Below, piece after piece: positions 16,300 to 26,543 of a stretch of 64,000 nucleotides of DNA. A program made the translations under genes and the position numbers. Location of the stretch: positions 620,001 to 684,000 of the forward strand of contig WGOE01000002.1 in the NCBI GenBank assembly GCA_016124195.1. Reading direction: 5' to 3'. Position 1 is the first letter of the stretch. Each line of letters starts with the position of its first letter. Origin of the DNA: a bacterium. Its GTDB lineage: Bacteria; Pseudomonadota; Alphaproteobacteria; Rhodobacterales; Rhodobacteraceae. A model generated the notes under the pieces. That model had not been told where the DNA came from. It did not search any database and worked only from the letters and a program-made list of their open reading frames with translations.

Positions 16300-17811
16300 A
16301 TGCTTGATCTGACCTATGCCACCCCCGCGCCCAAGGTGATCGCCGGGGCGAAATCGGACTGGGAACTGGTGATCGGCATGGAGATTCATGCCCAGGTCGC
16401 CAGCAATTCCAAGCTGTTCTCGGGCGCCTCGACCCAGGTCGGGGCCGAACCCAACGCCAATGTCAGCTTCGTGGATTGCGCCATGCCGGGGATGCTGCCG
16501 GTCATCAACGAATTCTGCGTCGAACAGGCGGTGCGCACCGGGCTGGGGCTGAAGGCCGCGATCCATCTGCGTTCCGCCTTCGACCGCAAGAACTATTTCT
16601 ACCCCGACCTGCCGCAGGGTTATCAGATCAGCCAGCTTTACCATCCCATCGTGGGCGAGGGCGAAGTGCTGGTGGAAATGGGGCCGGGGGTTGCCCGGAA
16701 GGTCAGGATCGAGCGCATCCATCTGGAACAGGACGCCGGCAAGTCGATCCATGACATGGACCCCGCCATGTCCTTCGTCGATTTCAACCGCACCGGTGTC
16801 GCGCTGATGGAAATCGTCTCGCGCCCCGACATCCGCGGGCCGGAGGAGGCCGCGGCCTATGTCGCCAAGCTGCGCCAGATCCTGCGCTATCTGGGCACTT
16901 GCGATGGCAACATGCAGAACGGCAATCTGCGCGCCGATGTCAACGTTTCGGTCTGCCGGCCCGGCCAGTACGAGAAATATCAGGCCAGCGGCGATTTCAG
17001 CCATCTGGGCACGCGCTGCGAGATCAAGAACATGAACTCGCTGCGGTTCATCCAGCAGGCGATCGACTACGAGGCGCGCCGTCAGATCGCCATCGTCGAG
17101 GATGGCGGCACCGTCACGCAGGAGACCCGGCTTTACGACCCCGACAAGGGCGAGACCCGCTCGATGCGGTCCAAGGAAGAGGCGCATGATTACCGCTACT
17201 TCCCCGACCCCGACCTGCTGCCCCTGGAGATCGAGCAGGCCTGGGTCGACGGCATCGCCGCCACGATGCCTGAACTGCCCGATGCCAAGAAGGCGCGCTT
17301 CATGGCCGATTATGGCCTGACCGACTATGACGCCAATGTGCTGACGGCCGAACTCGACTCTGGCGCCTTTTTCGAGGCCGTGGCCAAGGGGCGCGATGGC
17401 AAGATCGCCGCGAACTGGGTGATCAACGAGCTGTTCGGCCGGCTGAACCGCGAGGGGCAGAGTGTTGCGACCTCGCCCGTTTCGGCGGCGCAACTGGGCG
17501 GCGTGCTGGACCTGATCGCCAAGGGCGAGATTTCGGGCAAGATGGCCAAGGACCTGTTCGAGATCCTGTGGACCGAGGGCGGCGATCCGGCCGAACAGGC
17601 GGCCAGGCACGGCATGAAGCAGGTCACCGACATGGGCGCCATCGAGGCCGCGCTGGATGCGCTGATCGCAGCCAACCCCGATCAGGTCGCCAAGGCCAAG
17701 GTCAATGCCAAGCTGGCCGGCTGGTTCACCGGGCAAGTGCTGAAAGCCACCGGAGGCAAGGCCAATCCGGCGGCGGTCAATGCGCTCGTGGCGCAGAAAC
17801 TCGGGCTGTAA
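16300..17811 (+). CDS. gatB: aspartyl/glutamyl-tRNA(Asn/Gln) amidotransferase subunit B
   Basis: 503 residues, full length. [22 protein letters not shown], the [11 protein letters not shown] segment, [16 protein letters not shown] and [18 protein letters not shown] are signature blocks of the GatB/E cradle that binds the misacylated tRNA. The C-terminal YqeY-like tail domain ends [17 protein letters not shown]. With GatA and GatC it turns Glu-tRNA(Gln) and/or Asp-tRNA(Asn) into the correct amide forms. gatA and gatC are not adjacent here. GGAGG lies 7 bases upstream of the ATG. Confidence 0.97.
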   Translation: MLDLTYATPAPKVIAGAKSDWELVIGMEIHAQVASNSKLFSGASTQVGAEPNANVSFVDCAMPGMLPVINEFCVEQAVRTGLGLKAAIHLRSAFDRKNYFYPDLPQGYQISQLYHPIVGEGEVLVEMGPGVARKVRIERIHLEQDAGKSIHDMDPAMSFVDFNRTGVALMEIVSRPDIRGPEEAAAYVAKLRQILRYLGTCDGNMQNGNLRADVNVSVCRPGQYEKYQASGDFSHLGTRCEIKNMNSLRFIQQAIDYEARRQIAIVEDGGTVTQETRLYDPDKGETRSMRSKEEAHDYRYFPDPDLLPLEIEQAWVDGIAATMPELPDAKKARFMADYGLTDYDANVLTAELDSGAFFEAVAKGRDGKIAANWVINELFGRLNREGQSVATSPVSAAQLGGVLDLIAKGEISGKMAKDLFEILWTEGGDPAEQAARHGMKQVTDMGAIEAALDALIAANPDQVAKAKVNAKLAGWFTGQVLKATGGKANPAAVNALVAQKLGL

Positions 17812-17842
17812 GGCGCGGATTGGCCGGCAGCGGCGCTGCGGC

Positions 17843-18727
17843 TCAGGCCGGCTGGCGCCGCTGGTGGATCAGGGCCGAGGTGTAGATCGCCAGCGCGGCC
17901 CAGATCAGCGGGAAGGCAATGGTCTGGGCTGCTCCGAAGGGTTCGTGGAAGGCCAGCACCGCGATAAGCAGGATCATGGTCGGCGCCACATATTGCAGGA
18001 TGCCGATTGTGGACAACCGCAGCCCCTTGGCCCCGTTGGCATAGATCATCAAGGGCACCGCCGTCACAAGGCCACAGCAGGCCAAGAGGACCGTGTCCGA
18101 GGTGGTGCCGCCGAAATGCCCCGTGCCCTGCACCCACAGCCAGATCACATAGGCCGCTGCAAAAGGCGTCAGGATCAGGATCTCCAGCAGGAAGCCCTCG
18201 TTGGCGCCCAGCGGCAGGCGGCGCTTGAGATAGGCGTAAAAGCCCCAGGTCACGGTCAGGCCAAGCGCCACGACGGGCAGGCGTCCCGCCTCGACCGTCA
18301 AGAGCAGCACGGCCGCGGCGGCAAGGCCGATGGCGGTGATCTGGCGGGGGGAGAGTTTCTCGCCCAACAGGACCGCGCCCAGGAAGACACTGAACAGCGG
18401 GTTGATGTAATAGCCCAGGGCCGCGTCGAGCGCATGGCCGGAGCCGATCGCCCAGACATAAAGCCCCCAGTTGACCGAGATCAGCGCCGCCGTGGCACCC
18501 GCCATGGCCAGAACCCGCGGCTGCCGGGCCAGCGCCATCAGGCCGCGCAATTCGCCGCGCCAGACCAGCACGGCGCAGGCGATCGGCACGCTCCACAGCA
18601 CGCGGTGCGCGATGACCTCGGCCGGCGAGATATGGGCGACGGCCTTCATGAAGATCGGCAGGAACCCCCAGAGCACATAGGCCGTCAGGGCAAAGGCGAA
18701 ACCGCGGGATGTGTCTTGCGAAGTCAT
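17843..18727 (-). CDS. rarD: RarD-type EamA/DMT transporter
   Basis: 294 residues, ten predicted membrane helices. FALTAYVLWGFLPIFMKAVAHISPAEVIAHRVLWS is the strongly conserved RarD N-terminus (chloramphenicol-sensitive protein family). The later LACCGLVTAVPLMIYANGAKGLRLSTIGILQYVAPT block is also specific to RarD. It is an inner-membrane drug/metabolite transporter whose physiological substrate is not established. Convergent with gatB. Confidence 0.9.
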   Translation of the reverse strand: MTSQDTSRGFAFALTAYVLWGFLPIFMKAVAHISPAEVIAHRVLWSVPIACAVLVWRGELRGLMALARQPRVLAMAGATAALISVNWGLYVWAIGSGHALDAALGYYINPLFSVFLGAVLLGEKLSPRQITAIGLAAAAVLLLTVEAGRLPVVALGLTVTWGFYAYLKRRLPLGANEGFLLEILILTPFAAAYVIWLWVQGTGHFGGTTSDTVLLACCGLVTAVPLMIYANGAKGLRLSTIGILQYVAPTMILLIAVLAFHEPFGAAQTIAFPLIWAALAIYTSALIHQRRQPA

Positions 18728-18799
18728 GGCGGTGGACTAGCCGAAAGGCAGACGCCGGGCCATTTCAAACTTGTAACCGGAACAATCTCCGGGGGGGGC

Positions 18800-19696
18800 T
18801 CAGCCGCGGCGGCGGGCCAGATAGTCGCGGCTGAAGCGGGCATAGCCTTGTGCGGTCACCTGCAGATGCCCGCGCATCCGGTCGTGCAGGGCCGGCAGGC
18901 GGTGGAAGGGCACGGCGGGATAGGCGTGGTGCTCGACATGATAGGGCATGTTCCAGGCCAGAAACCGCACGATGCGATTGGTGAAGGTGGTGCGGGTGTT
19001 CTCCAGCATGTTGGCGACCATCGGGCAGTCGCCATGCTCGGCCAGAAGGTAGAGCCGCAGGAAGGGCTGCCCCAGCACGACCGGTACGATCCAGAGCCAC
19101 AACAGAACCGGCGTGACGAAAAGGCTGCCAAGCGCCAGCGCGTAAAGCGCCAACATGACCTGGGCCTCGCGCTGCATGCCGGGCAGGGCCCGGGCGGGCA
19201 GATAGGCCGCCTGCACGTTCCCGCGCGCCAGCCCCAGAAGCAGACCGGCCTCGGCGATCCAATAGGGAATGCCAGAGACGTGCCAGAGCCATTGGCGCAG
19301 GGTCTGCGGCTTGGCGCCGGCCAGTTCGGGGTCAAGGCCGGGCAAGTTGGTGTGGCGGTGATGGGCAAGATGGAAATAGCGAAACCACGCGAAGGGCAGC
19401 AGCAGGACCAGACCGCAGGCGCGCCCGACCCAGTCGTTCAGGCCGGCATGGGCAAAGGGGGTGCGATGGGTCGTCTCGTGTTCCAGCGTGAAGAGAAAGA
19501 TCAAAAGGATGCCCTGCAGCGGCAGGGCCAGCGGCCAGAACGGCGTGAAGAGGATCAGCGTACTGGTCACGGCGATCGCCGCAAGATGCCCCGCCAGATG
19601 CCGCAGGCCAGCCGCGGTCGAAGGCTGCGCGAGGCTCTCGCGCAGGTCTGCGGGCAGGGCGGCGATCACGGCCTTGTGGTCGGGCTTGGGGCTCAT
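18800..19696 (-). CDS. membrane fatty acid desaturase
   Basis: 298 residues from ATG 19696 (an ATG at 19756 would add 20 unlikely residues). The three histidine boxes of di-iron desaturases are present: HETTH (73-77), HLAHHRH (109-115) and HVEHH (252-256), separated by paired membrane helices. It belongs to the fatty acid desaturase / beta-carotene hydroxylase-like superfamily and uses O2 to introduce a double bond or hydroxyl in a lipid. The exact substrate cannot be read; acyl lipids or ornithine lipids are possible. Confidence 0.88.
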   Translation of the reverse strand: MSPKPDHKAVIAALPADLRESLAQPSTAAGLRHLAGHLAAIAVTSTLILFTPFWPLALPLQGILLIFLFTLEHETTHRTPFAHAGLNDWVGRACGLVLLLPFAWFRYFHLAHHRHTNLPGLDPELAGAKPQTLRQWLWHVSGIPYWIAEAGLLLGLARGNVQAAYLPARALPGMQREAQVMLALYALALGSLFVTPVLLWLWIVPVVLGQPFLRLYLLAEHGDCPMVANMLENTRTTFTNRIVRFLAWNMPYHVEHHAYPAVPFHRLPALHDRMRGHLQVTAQGYARFSRDYLARRRG

Positions 19697-19860
19697 GTCG
19701 GGCAGGCTATCTTGCGGACCGGCCTGGGGCAAGAGGGATGGCGCCTGGGGGTGCATTCGAGATTACTGTTTTGAAATAGGGTATTGCGTGGCGAAGCTCA
19801 ACCGGCGTCGCAAGGCCGTGTGGCCTCGACAGGCGCCGGGGCGCATGCCAGAATGGCGCC

Positions 19861-20949
19861 ATGCAGCGGATCGTGATCATCGGAGCAGGGCTGGTCGGTG
19901 CGGCTTTGGCCTTCCGTCTGGCGGAGGCGGGGGCAGAGGTCACCGTGCTTGAGGCGGGGATGCAGCCGGCGGCAGAGGCCTCGGGGCGGTCCTTTGGCTG
20001 GATCAACGCGAGCTTCTTTCTGAACGAGGCGCACCATCACCTGCGCGTGGCCGGGATGGCGGCACATCGCCGTATGGCGCGCGATCTGATGGGGGGCGGG
20101 ATGGCCGGTCTCTGGCACTGGTCGGGCTGCCTGTGGTGGGAGGACGAGGATGCCGCCTTCGAAGGTCAGGCGCAGGATCTGGCCAGGCTCGGCTACCCGC
20201 TGCGCGAGGTGACCGGTTCAGAAGTTGCGGCGCTTGAGCCAGCCCTGGCCGCCGCGCCGCGCCGCGCGCTGTTCCTTCCGCAGGAAGGCGCTGTCGACGC
20301 CGCGGCGCTGACGCGGGCGCTGTTGCAGGCGGCGGCGGACCGGGGAGCCGCGCTGTGGTTTGGAATGGGTGCCACCGGGGTTCTGATGCGCGGTGGTGCG
20401 GTCTGCGGCGTGCGGATGGGGGCGGCGAGCCTGGCAGCGGATCAGGTCATCGTGGCGGCGGGTACGGCTGCGCCGGCCCTGCTTGAGCCGCTTGGCTATC
20501 CCTTGCCCATGTTGCCTCGGCCCGGTCTCATCCTGCGCACCCGGCCGGTGGCGCCGCTGCTGAGGCATATCCTGGCCATGCCGGGGCAGGACCTGCGTCA
20601 GGACGCCGCCGGACGCCTGATCGCACCCCTTGCGGCGCATCATCAGGCCGATCGGGGCGAAACCGCGCCGCAAGACCCAGCGGCCCTGGTCGCGGCGGCG
20701 ATCGCGCGGCTTGAGGCACTGTTTGCTGGCGTGGCGCTAAGGCCGGATGCGACCGCCTTGGCCTGGCGCCCGGTGCCGGGCGACGGCCTTCCCGCGGTCG
20801 GGCCGCTGGGGCCGGGTCTATGGGCCGCGGTCATGCATTCGGGGGTAACCCTCGCCGCCATCGTGGCCGAGGCCCTGACGGCTGCGGTGCTGGAGCGGGG
20901 CGCCGAACCCATGCTGGCGCCGTTTGATCCGGCGCGGTTCCGGATCTGA
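19861..20949 (+). CDS. DAO-family FAD-dependent oxidoreductase
   Basis: 362 residues. The N-terminal Rossmann motif IVIIGAGLVGAALAFRLAEAG binds FAD. SGRSFGWINASFF lies near residue 41 and the C-terminal GDGLPAVGPLGPGLWAAVMHSGVTLAAIVAE block, which closes over the flavin, is typical of glycine/D-amino acid oxidases. It should oxidise an amine or D-amino acid. It has no operon partner and is convergent with eno, separated by two facing intergenic elements. Confidence 0.88.
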   Translation: MQRIVIIGAGLVGAALAFRLAEAGAEVTVLEAGMQPAAEASGRSFGWINASFFLNEAHHHLRVAGMAAHRRMARDLMGGGMAGLWHWSGCLWWEDEDAAFEGQAQDLARLGYPLREVTGSEVAALEPALAAAPRRALFLPQEGAVDAAALTRALLQAAADRGAALWFGMGATGVLMRGGAVCGVRMGAASLAADQVIVAAGTAAPALLEPLGYPLPMLPRPGLILRTRPVAPLLRHILAMPGQDLRQDAAGRLIAPLAAHHQADRGETAPQDPAALVAAAIARLEALFAGVALRPDATALAWRPVPGDGLPAVGPLGPGLWAAVMHSGVTLAAIVAEALTAAVLERGAEPMLAPFDPARFRI

Positions 20950-20971
20950 GCCCCCGCTCTGGCGGAGAGCG

Positions 20972-21028
20972 CTGGAGGGTTTCACACCCTCCAGACCTCC
21001 CGTGGAGTAGTGCGGCAAAGAGCAATGG
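20972..21028 (+). repeat. GGAGTATT-type intergenic element with hairpin, plus orientation
   Basis: Perfect 9-bp stem CTGGAGGGT / ACCCTCCAG (20972-20980, 20986-20994, loop TTCAC), then ACCTCCCGTGGAGTAGTG and GCAAAGAGCAATGG. It follows the DAO-type oxidase gene and is the likely end of its transcript. Confidence 0.65.
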
Positions 21029-21050
21029 AAAGATCGGGCGTCCTTGCGAT

Positions 21051-21159
21051 TTGCGCTTTGGCACAATACTCCCGCCGGAGGCCTCTGCAGCGGCCGCAAG
21101 CGCAGGGTTTGCCGGCCGGGGGCGGGCGGAGGGCGCGCCCCCCGGGGTGGCGCGCCTGA
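21051..21159 (-). repeat. GGAGTATT-type intergenic element, minus orientation, after eno
   Basis: On the minus strand, downstream of eno, a GC stem built on two GGCGCGCC blocks (about 21133-21157) is followed further on by CTCCGGCGGGAGTATTGTG and CCAAAGCGCAA (21051-21079). It mirrors the element that follows the convergent gene. Confidence 0.55.
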
Positions 21160-21162
21160 GGG

Positions 21163-22494
<1,332 letters not shown>

Positions 22495-22516
22495 CTAGGG
22501 AAAGAGTTCTGAGGCC

Positions 22517-23443
22517 TCAGGCGGATTTTGCGCGGGCCTCGGCCGCGCTGCGGGCTAGATTGCGGCTGCGGGCAAGGTTGCGGCTGCGGGCACGTTCGCG
22601 CGCAAAGGCATAGAGGCCCGAGCCGATGATCAGTGCCGCACCCAGAAGCGTCAGGCCATCGGGGTATTCGGCGAAGACCAGGGCGCCGATGACGATGGCA
22701 AAGACAAGGCGCGTGTAGCGGAAGGGTGAGACGACCGAGACCTCGCCGGTGCGGGTGGCCGAGGTGATGGCCCAATAACCGGCGGTGCCGAAGACCAGCG
22801 CGCCCAAGAGCATCATGGCTTGCCAGGTGCCGGGCATCACGGCGGCCTGAAACGGCATCATGGCAAGCCCCAGCACCGCGACCGAGGCCACGCCCCAGGC
22901 CGAGACCTGCGTAGTGGAAATCTCGCGCGGGATGCCGCGCGAGGCCAGATCGCGCAGGCCAAGGCCCGCCACCGTGACCAGTACCCAAAGTGCCGCGGGG
23001 CGAAAGCCGTCCAGACCCGGGCGGATCACCAGAAGGACGCCGGCAAAGCCCACCGCAATGGCGCTCCACCTCCGCCAGCCGACCTTTTCGCCCATGAAAA
23101 GCGCCGCGCCCATCGTCACCGCGAGCGGCATGGCCTGCAGGACGGCCGAGACCGTGGCGAGCGGGATGGCGGCAAGCGCCGTGATATAGGCGAAGGTGCC
23201 GACCATCTCGCCGGCGTTGCGCGCCAGAACCCAAGGGTGCAGGGCGGCGCGGGTCAGGGTGCGCCTGCCCTCGGCGCGGGCAAGGGCGGCGAAGAAGGCC
23301 CAGCCGCACAGGCAGGTCAGGGCCAGGATCTCGCCGGTCGGCAGGCCCTGGGCTGCGAATTTGAGGAACATGTCCTCGATCGCGAACAGCGCCATCGAGC
23401 CCGCCATCAGGCCGATGCCGCGCAGGTTTTCGGCGGCTGTCAT
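22517..23443 (-). CDS. EamA/DMT-family transporter
   Basis: 308 residues with about ten membrane helices in two EamA repeats (GIGLMAGSMALFAIEDMFLKF starts the first). The second half contains FAEYPDGLTLLGAALIIGSGLYAFARE. The C-terminal tail has a short repeat rich in Arg, Ala and Ser (RARSRNLARSRNLARS), encoded by a direct DNA repeat near 22560-22600. The exported or imported metabolite is unknown. ATG 23443 is preferred; the frame is open upstream into an intergenic repeat element. Confidence 0.85.
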   Translation of the reverse strand: MTAAENLRGIGLMAGSMALFAIEDMFLKFAAQGLPTGEILALTCLCGWAFFAALARAEGRRTLTRAALHPWVLARNAGEMVGTFAYITALAAIPLATVSAVLQAMPLAVTMGAALFMGEKVGWRRWSAIAVGFAGVLLVIRPGLDGFRPAALWVLVTVAGLGLRDLASRGIPREISTTQVSAWGVASVAVLGLAMMPFQAAVMPGTWQAMMLLGALVFGTAGYWAITSATRTGEVSVVSPFRYTRLVFAIVIGALVFAEYPDGLTLLGAALIIGSGLYAFARERARSRNLARSRNLARSAAEARAKSA

Positions 23444-23463
23444 CGGGGCAGGGCGGTCCAGGT

Positions 23464-23485
23464 GAGTATTTCTGCCCGGATGAAG
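23464..23485 (+). repeat. GGAGTATT-type intergenic element between fur and the EamA gene
   Basis: GAGTATTTCTGCCCGGATGA followed by AG, the same core as at 15499-15519 (GAGTATTTGGACCTGGATGA). No adjacent strong hairpin. Confidence 0.55.
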
Positions 23486-23501
23486 CCGCAAGGACCTTGC
23501 A

Positions 23502-23924
23502 TCATTTGGACCCCGGGTCCTTGCGGATCGGCACGCCGAGAAGTTCCAGCCTGTGGCCGATCAGCCGGTAGCCCAGGCGGGCGGCGATCCTTTCCTGCAG
23601 GGCCTCGATCTCGGGGTCGACGAATTCGAAGACCTGGCCCGAATTCACGTCGATCAGGTGGTCGTGGTGATCGCGTTCGGCATCCTCATAGCGGGCGCGG
23701 CCGTCGCCGAATTCGAGCCGGTCGAGGATGCCCGCCTCTTCAAACAGCTTGACCGTGCGGTAGACCGTGGCCAGCGAGATGCGCGGGTCAAGCCTGGCCG
23801 CGCGCTGGTGGAGTTCCTCGACATCGGGATGATCCTCGGCCTCGGCCACCACGCGGGCGACGGTGCGGCGCTGATCGGTCATGCGCAGGCCCTTGGCGAC
23901 GCTGCGGGCGATGATGTCGGCCAT
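23502..23924 (-). CDS. fur: Fur-family metal regulator (alphaproteobacterial Fur/Mur type)
   Basis: 140-residue Fur-fold repressor. Winged helix with ISLATVYRTVKLFEEAGIL (residues 49-67) and the metal motif HHDH at 86-89 followed by LIDVNSGQVFEF. The CxxC zinc-structural cysteines of E. coli Fur are absent and the protein has no cysteine at all, as in alphaproteobacterial Fur/Mur proteins that often respond to manganese. It may control iron or manganese uptake. AGGAGGA lies just before the start codon. Irr or Zur are less likely because their distinctive motifs are not present. Confidence 0.88.
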   Translation of the reverse strand: MADIIARSVAKGLRMTDQRRTVARVVAEAEDHPDVEELHQRAARLDPRISLATVYRTVKLFEEAGILDRLEFGDGRARYEDAERDHHDHLIDVNSGQVFEFVDPEIEALQERIAARLGYRLIGHRLELLGVPIRKDPGSK

Positions 23925-24005
23925 GATGATCCTCCTTCCTGCGCTTTAGCCTTAGCCGGTGCGCTTTGAAAGGGGGCAGAGGGGCCGGCAAGGCCCGGTC
24001 GGCGG

Positions 24006-25034
24006 TCAGAGGCGCGGCTTGAGCGATTGCGCGGCGTCCTTGATGCCCCAGCCGGATTGGCCGGCGGGGCGCTGGCCGTCGTCGTTCAGCCAAAGCCCGC
24101 GCGGCCCCAGGTTGCGGCTGGGAATGGCGTTGCGGTCGATGGCGCCCTCCAGCGTCAGGGCGAGGTCGAGCCCGAAGCGCGGGTCGCTGAAATGCCAGGA
24201 ATGACAATAGGCAAAGCCCGCGTCGGGGCCGGGGCGCAGCGTGTTGAAATGGGCGGTGCAATCGACATTGACCGCCTTGGAGTCGGCATCCGGTGGCAGG
24301 CCCACGCGGCCGACGCGGGGCGAGACGCCAAGCCGCTTGGCGTTCGACACTGCCAGCACTGCGTCATTGCCGTTGGAATAGTTGGTCAGGCGGTTGATCC
24401 GGCCGAACATGGGCTGCGACCAGGCCGATGTGGTGCGCAGGCTTTCGGCAGAGATGTCGCCCGCGATCAGCGCCACCTGGCCAATGCGCCAATCGCTCTT
24501 GAACAGGGTGCCGTCCTTTTGCGCCTGGGCAAAGGCCTCGAGCACGACATAGGCGCCGGTCGAATGGGCCAGCAGATGCACATTGGTGATGCAACCGGCC
24601 TTCTGCCCCTGCATCAGAAGGACGAGGCATTTGTCGACCAGTTGCCGGGCCACCGCCGAGGCATCGGTGCGGTCCTCGACATAGTTCAGCACATTGTTGC
24701 CCGAGGGCCAGTCGAAGGAGACGATCTCGCCCCGCCAGCCTTGACCGCGCAAGTTGGCGCGAAGGGTATCGAGCGTGGCAATGGCCGCGCCGATGGTCGT
24801 GTTGTAGCCGTGCACCAGCACGAGGACATCGCCGGTGGGCGAGATGGAATTGGGGTTCTCGTCGCCGTCGGCCAGACCCTGGACCTGCGTGACCCAGGCC
24901 TTGGCGGGAATGACATGCGAGGGGTCATAGGCCGCGGCCCCGCGCGGCACCCGGATGAACTGCACAGGTCCCGGTTCGGCGATGAAGGCGTTGCCCTGAC
25001 GTTTGCGGGCGGAAATCATGTAATCATAAAGCAT
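24006..25034 (-). CDS. alpha/beta hydrolase of the DUF900 type
   Basis: 342 residues. VLVLVHGYNTTIGAA (about residues 70-84) is the oxyanion region of DUF900 hydrolases, and LLAHSTGAY carries the nucleophile Ser158. A later CHSWHF segment may supply the histidine. No signal peptide is seen, so it is cytoplasmic. ATG 25034 has GCAGGA six bases upstream; ATG 25040 directly abuts that site. The substrate is unknown, though the family includes lipase/esterase-like proteins. Confidence 0.8.
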   Translation of the reverse strand: MLYDYMISARKRQGNAFIAEPGPVQFIRVPRGAAAYDPSHVIPAKAWVTQVQGLADGDENPNSISPTGDVLVLVHGYNTTIGAAIATLDTLRANLRGQGWRGEIVSFDWPSGNNVLNYVEDRTDASAVARQLVDKCLVLLMQGQKAGCITNVHLLAHSTGAYVVLEAFAQAQKDGTLFKSDWRIGQVALIAGDISAESLRTTSAWSQPMFGRINRLTNYSNGNDAVLAVSNAKRLGVSPRVGRVGLPPDADSKAVNVDCTAHFNTLRPGPDAGFAYCHSWHFSDPRFGLDLALTLEGAIDRNAIPSRNLGPRGLWLNDDGQRPAGQSGWGIKDAAQSLKPRL

Positions 25035-25247
25035 GGCCATTCCTGCGATACAGGAGAAAACATCACAGTCTAAAATGATCGGACCCAGATCCGCGCGCCG
25101 GGAAAAACGGACGTCACGTGTGGAATGGGGGTCTTGCCGCACAAATCTGCCATATCATGCCCGAAAATGCTCTGAAAAGCAACGGGTTCATGGCTTGACC
25201 CTGCGCGGGCGACGCGAAAGGGTGGCGGCGCAGAAACGGGGGCGGCG

Positions 25248-26135
25248 ATGCGCAAGGACAGGTTGGACGGGTTTGGCTTTGCCGCATTGCTGGGGGTCGC
25301 GGCGATCCTCGCTGTCAACCAGATCGTCATCAAACTGGTCGACAGGGGCCTGCAGCCGGTATTCCTCGCCGGTGCGCGCTCGGCGCTGGCCGCAGTCTTT
25401 GTCGGCGTGCTCTTGTGGCGTCGCGGATTGTGGAACCGGGTGCGGCGGGCCGATCTGGGGCCGGGGCTGCTGATCGGCACAGTCTTCGCGGTCGAGTTCC
25501 TCGGTCTGTTCACCGCGCTCGATCTGACTACGGTCGGCCATGCCTCGCTCATCATGTATTCGATGCCGGTCTGGATGGGGATCCTGGCGCATTTCTTCCT
25601 GCCCGGAGAGCGGGCGACGCCCGTCAAGGCGGTGGGCCTTGTGCTGGCCTTTGCCGGAACCGGCTGGGCCATCGCCTCGCGCAGCGGGGCGCAGGCGGGT
25701 CAGGTCAGCTGGCTCGGCGATTTCTGCGCGCTGATCGGGGCCTGGGGCTGGGCTGGCACCGCCTTTCTTGCACGTGCCACACGCCTGCGCGAGGCGGGAC
25801 CGGAGGCGCAGCTGTTCTGGATGGTACTGGTTTCGGCGCCGATCCTGCTGGCCGTCGCGCCGCTGTTCGGCCCGCTGATCCGCGATGTCTCGGCGATGGA
25901 CTGGGTCTGGCTGCTGTTTCAGGCCGGGGTGGTGGTGACGGGCGGCTTTGTCACCTGGATGTGGCTTTTGTCCGTCTATCCGACCTCGACCGTGGCCTCC
26001 TTTGCCTTCCTGACGCCGATCATGGCCATCCTCCTGGGCCATCTGGTTTTTGGTGAGTCGCTGTCGCTGACCCTCCTGGGGGCGGCGGGTCTTGTGTCGG
26101 TGGGCATCGCGGTTATCAACCGCAAGGCGAGTTGA
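25248..26135 (+). CDS. EamA/DMT-family transporter
   Basis: 295 residues, ten hydrophobic helices in two EamA repeats (AALLGVAAILAVNQIVIKLVD begins the first; VYPTSTVASFAFLTPIMAILLGHLVFGE lies in the second). Charge pattern and length are standard for the family. The substrate is unknown. It is divergent from the DUF900 hydrolase gene and followed by a long region before nrdJ. Confidence 0.87.
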   Translation: MRKDRLDGFGFAALLGVAAILAVNQIVIKLVDRGLQPVFLAGARSALAAVFVGVLLWRRGLWNRVRRADLGPGLLIGTVFAVEFLGLFTALDLTTVGHASLIMYSMPVWMGILAHFFLPGERATPVKAVGLVLAFAGTGWAIASRSGAQAGQVSWLGDFCALIGAWGWAGTAFLARATRLREAGPEAQLFWMVLVSAPILLAVAPLFGPLIRDVSAMDWVWLLFQAGVVVTGGFVTWMWLLSVYPTSTVASFAFLTPIMAILLGHLVFGESLSLTLLGAAGLVSVGIAVINRKAS

Positions 26136-26543
26136 ACGGACAGAATCAACGCTGCCTTGTAAGGCGGGCTTGCGAGCGAAACTTATCCTATCCCGCCAAG
26201 CCCCGCCATTTCATGGGAAATCGCGGTCCCATCCACAGGGCGGACCGCTTCATCCACCCCCTTGTCCACAGCCCTCCGCATAGCGACCTAAACGCCACAG
26301 CTAGACAGTCATTCCGGGTCAAGCACAAAATCTAGCGCGGATATGTAAAAAATTCGTTGCTGATCCCCAGATCTTGCGTCAGTTTGAAGAGGTCGGGGCC
26401 AAGCCGGGAAACAGGGCGCGCGCTGACGGGGACAGGACTGGCAACATACGAAACCTCCTGAAAGGAGAACGCGCTCCGCAGCGGGCGTGGCTCGTGTTGT
26501 GCTGCCCGTCTCCGGGATGGCAAAACATGGAGTTACGGGGCAG
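26136..26543. other. 408-base leader region upstream of nrdJ
   Basis: No protein gene is seen. TTGTCCACA (26262-26270) is one base from the DnaA box TTATCCACA. A small stem CTCCT-GAA-AGGAG occupies 26455-26467. I looked for a cobalamin riboswitch, expected for some B12-enzyme genes, and did not find its B12-box. A canonical NrdR box pair was also not recognised. The region probably holds the nrdJ promoter and a long 5' UTR. Confidence 0.5.

Noticed and set aside
26262-26270. DnaA box near nrdJ
   Set aside because: Only one near match (TTGTCCACA) occurs, no cluster and no AT-rich unwinding region, so neither an origin nor DnaA control is supported.
26136-26543. Cobalamin riboswitch upstream of the B12-dependent reductase gene
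   Set aside because: The conserved B12-box and the core of the aptamer could not be found on the plus strand, despite a long leader.
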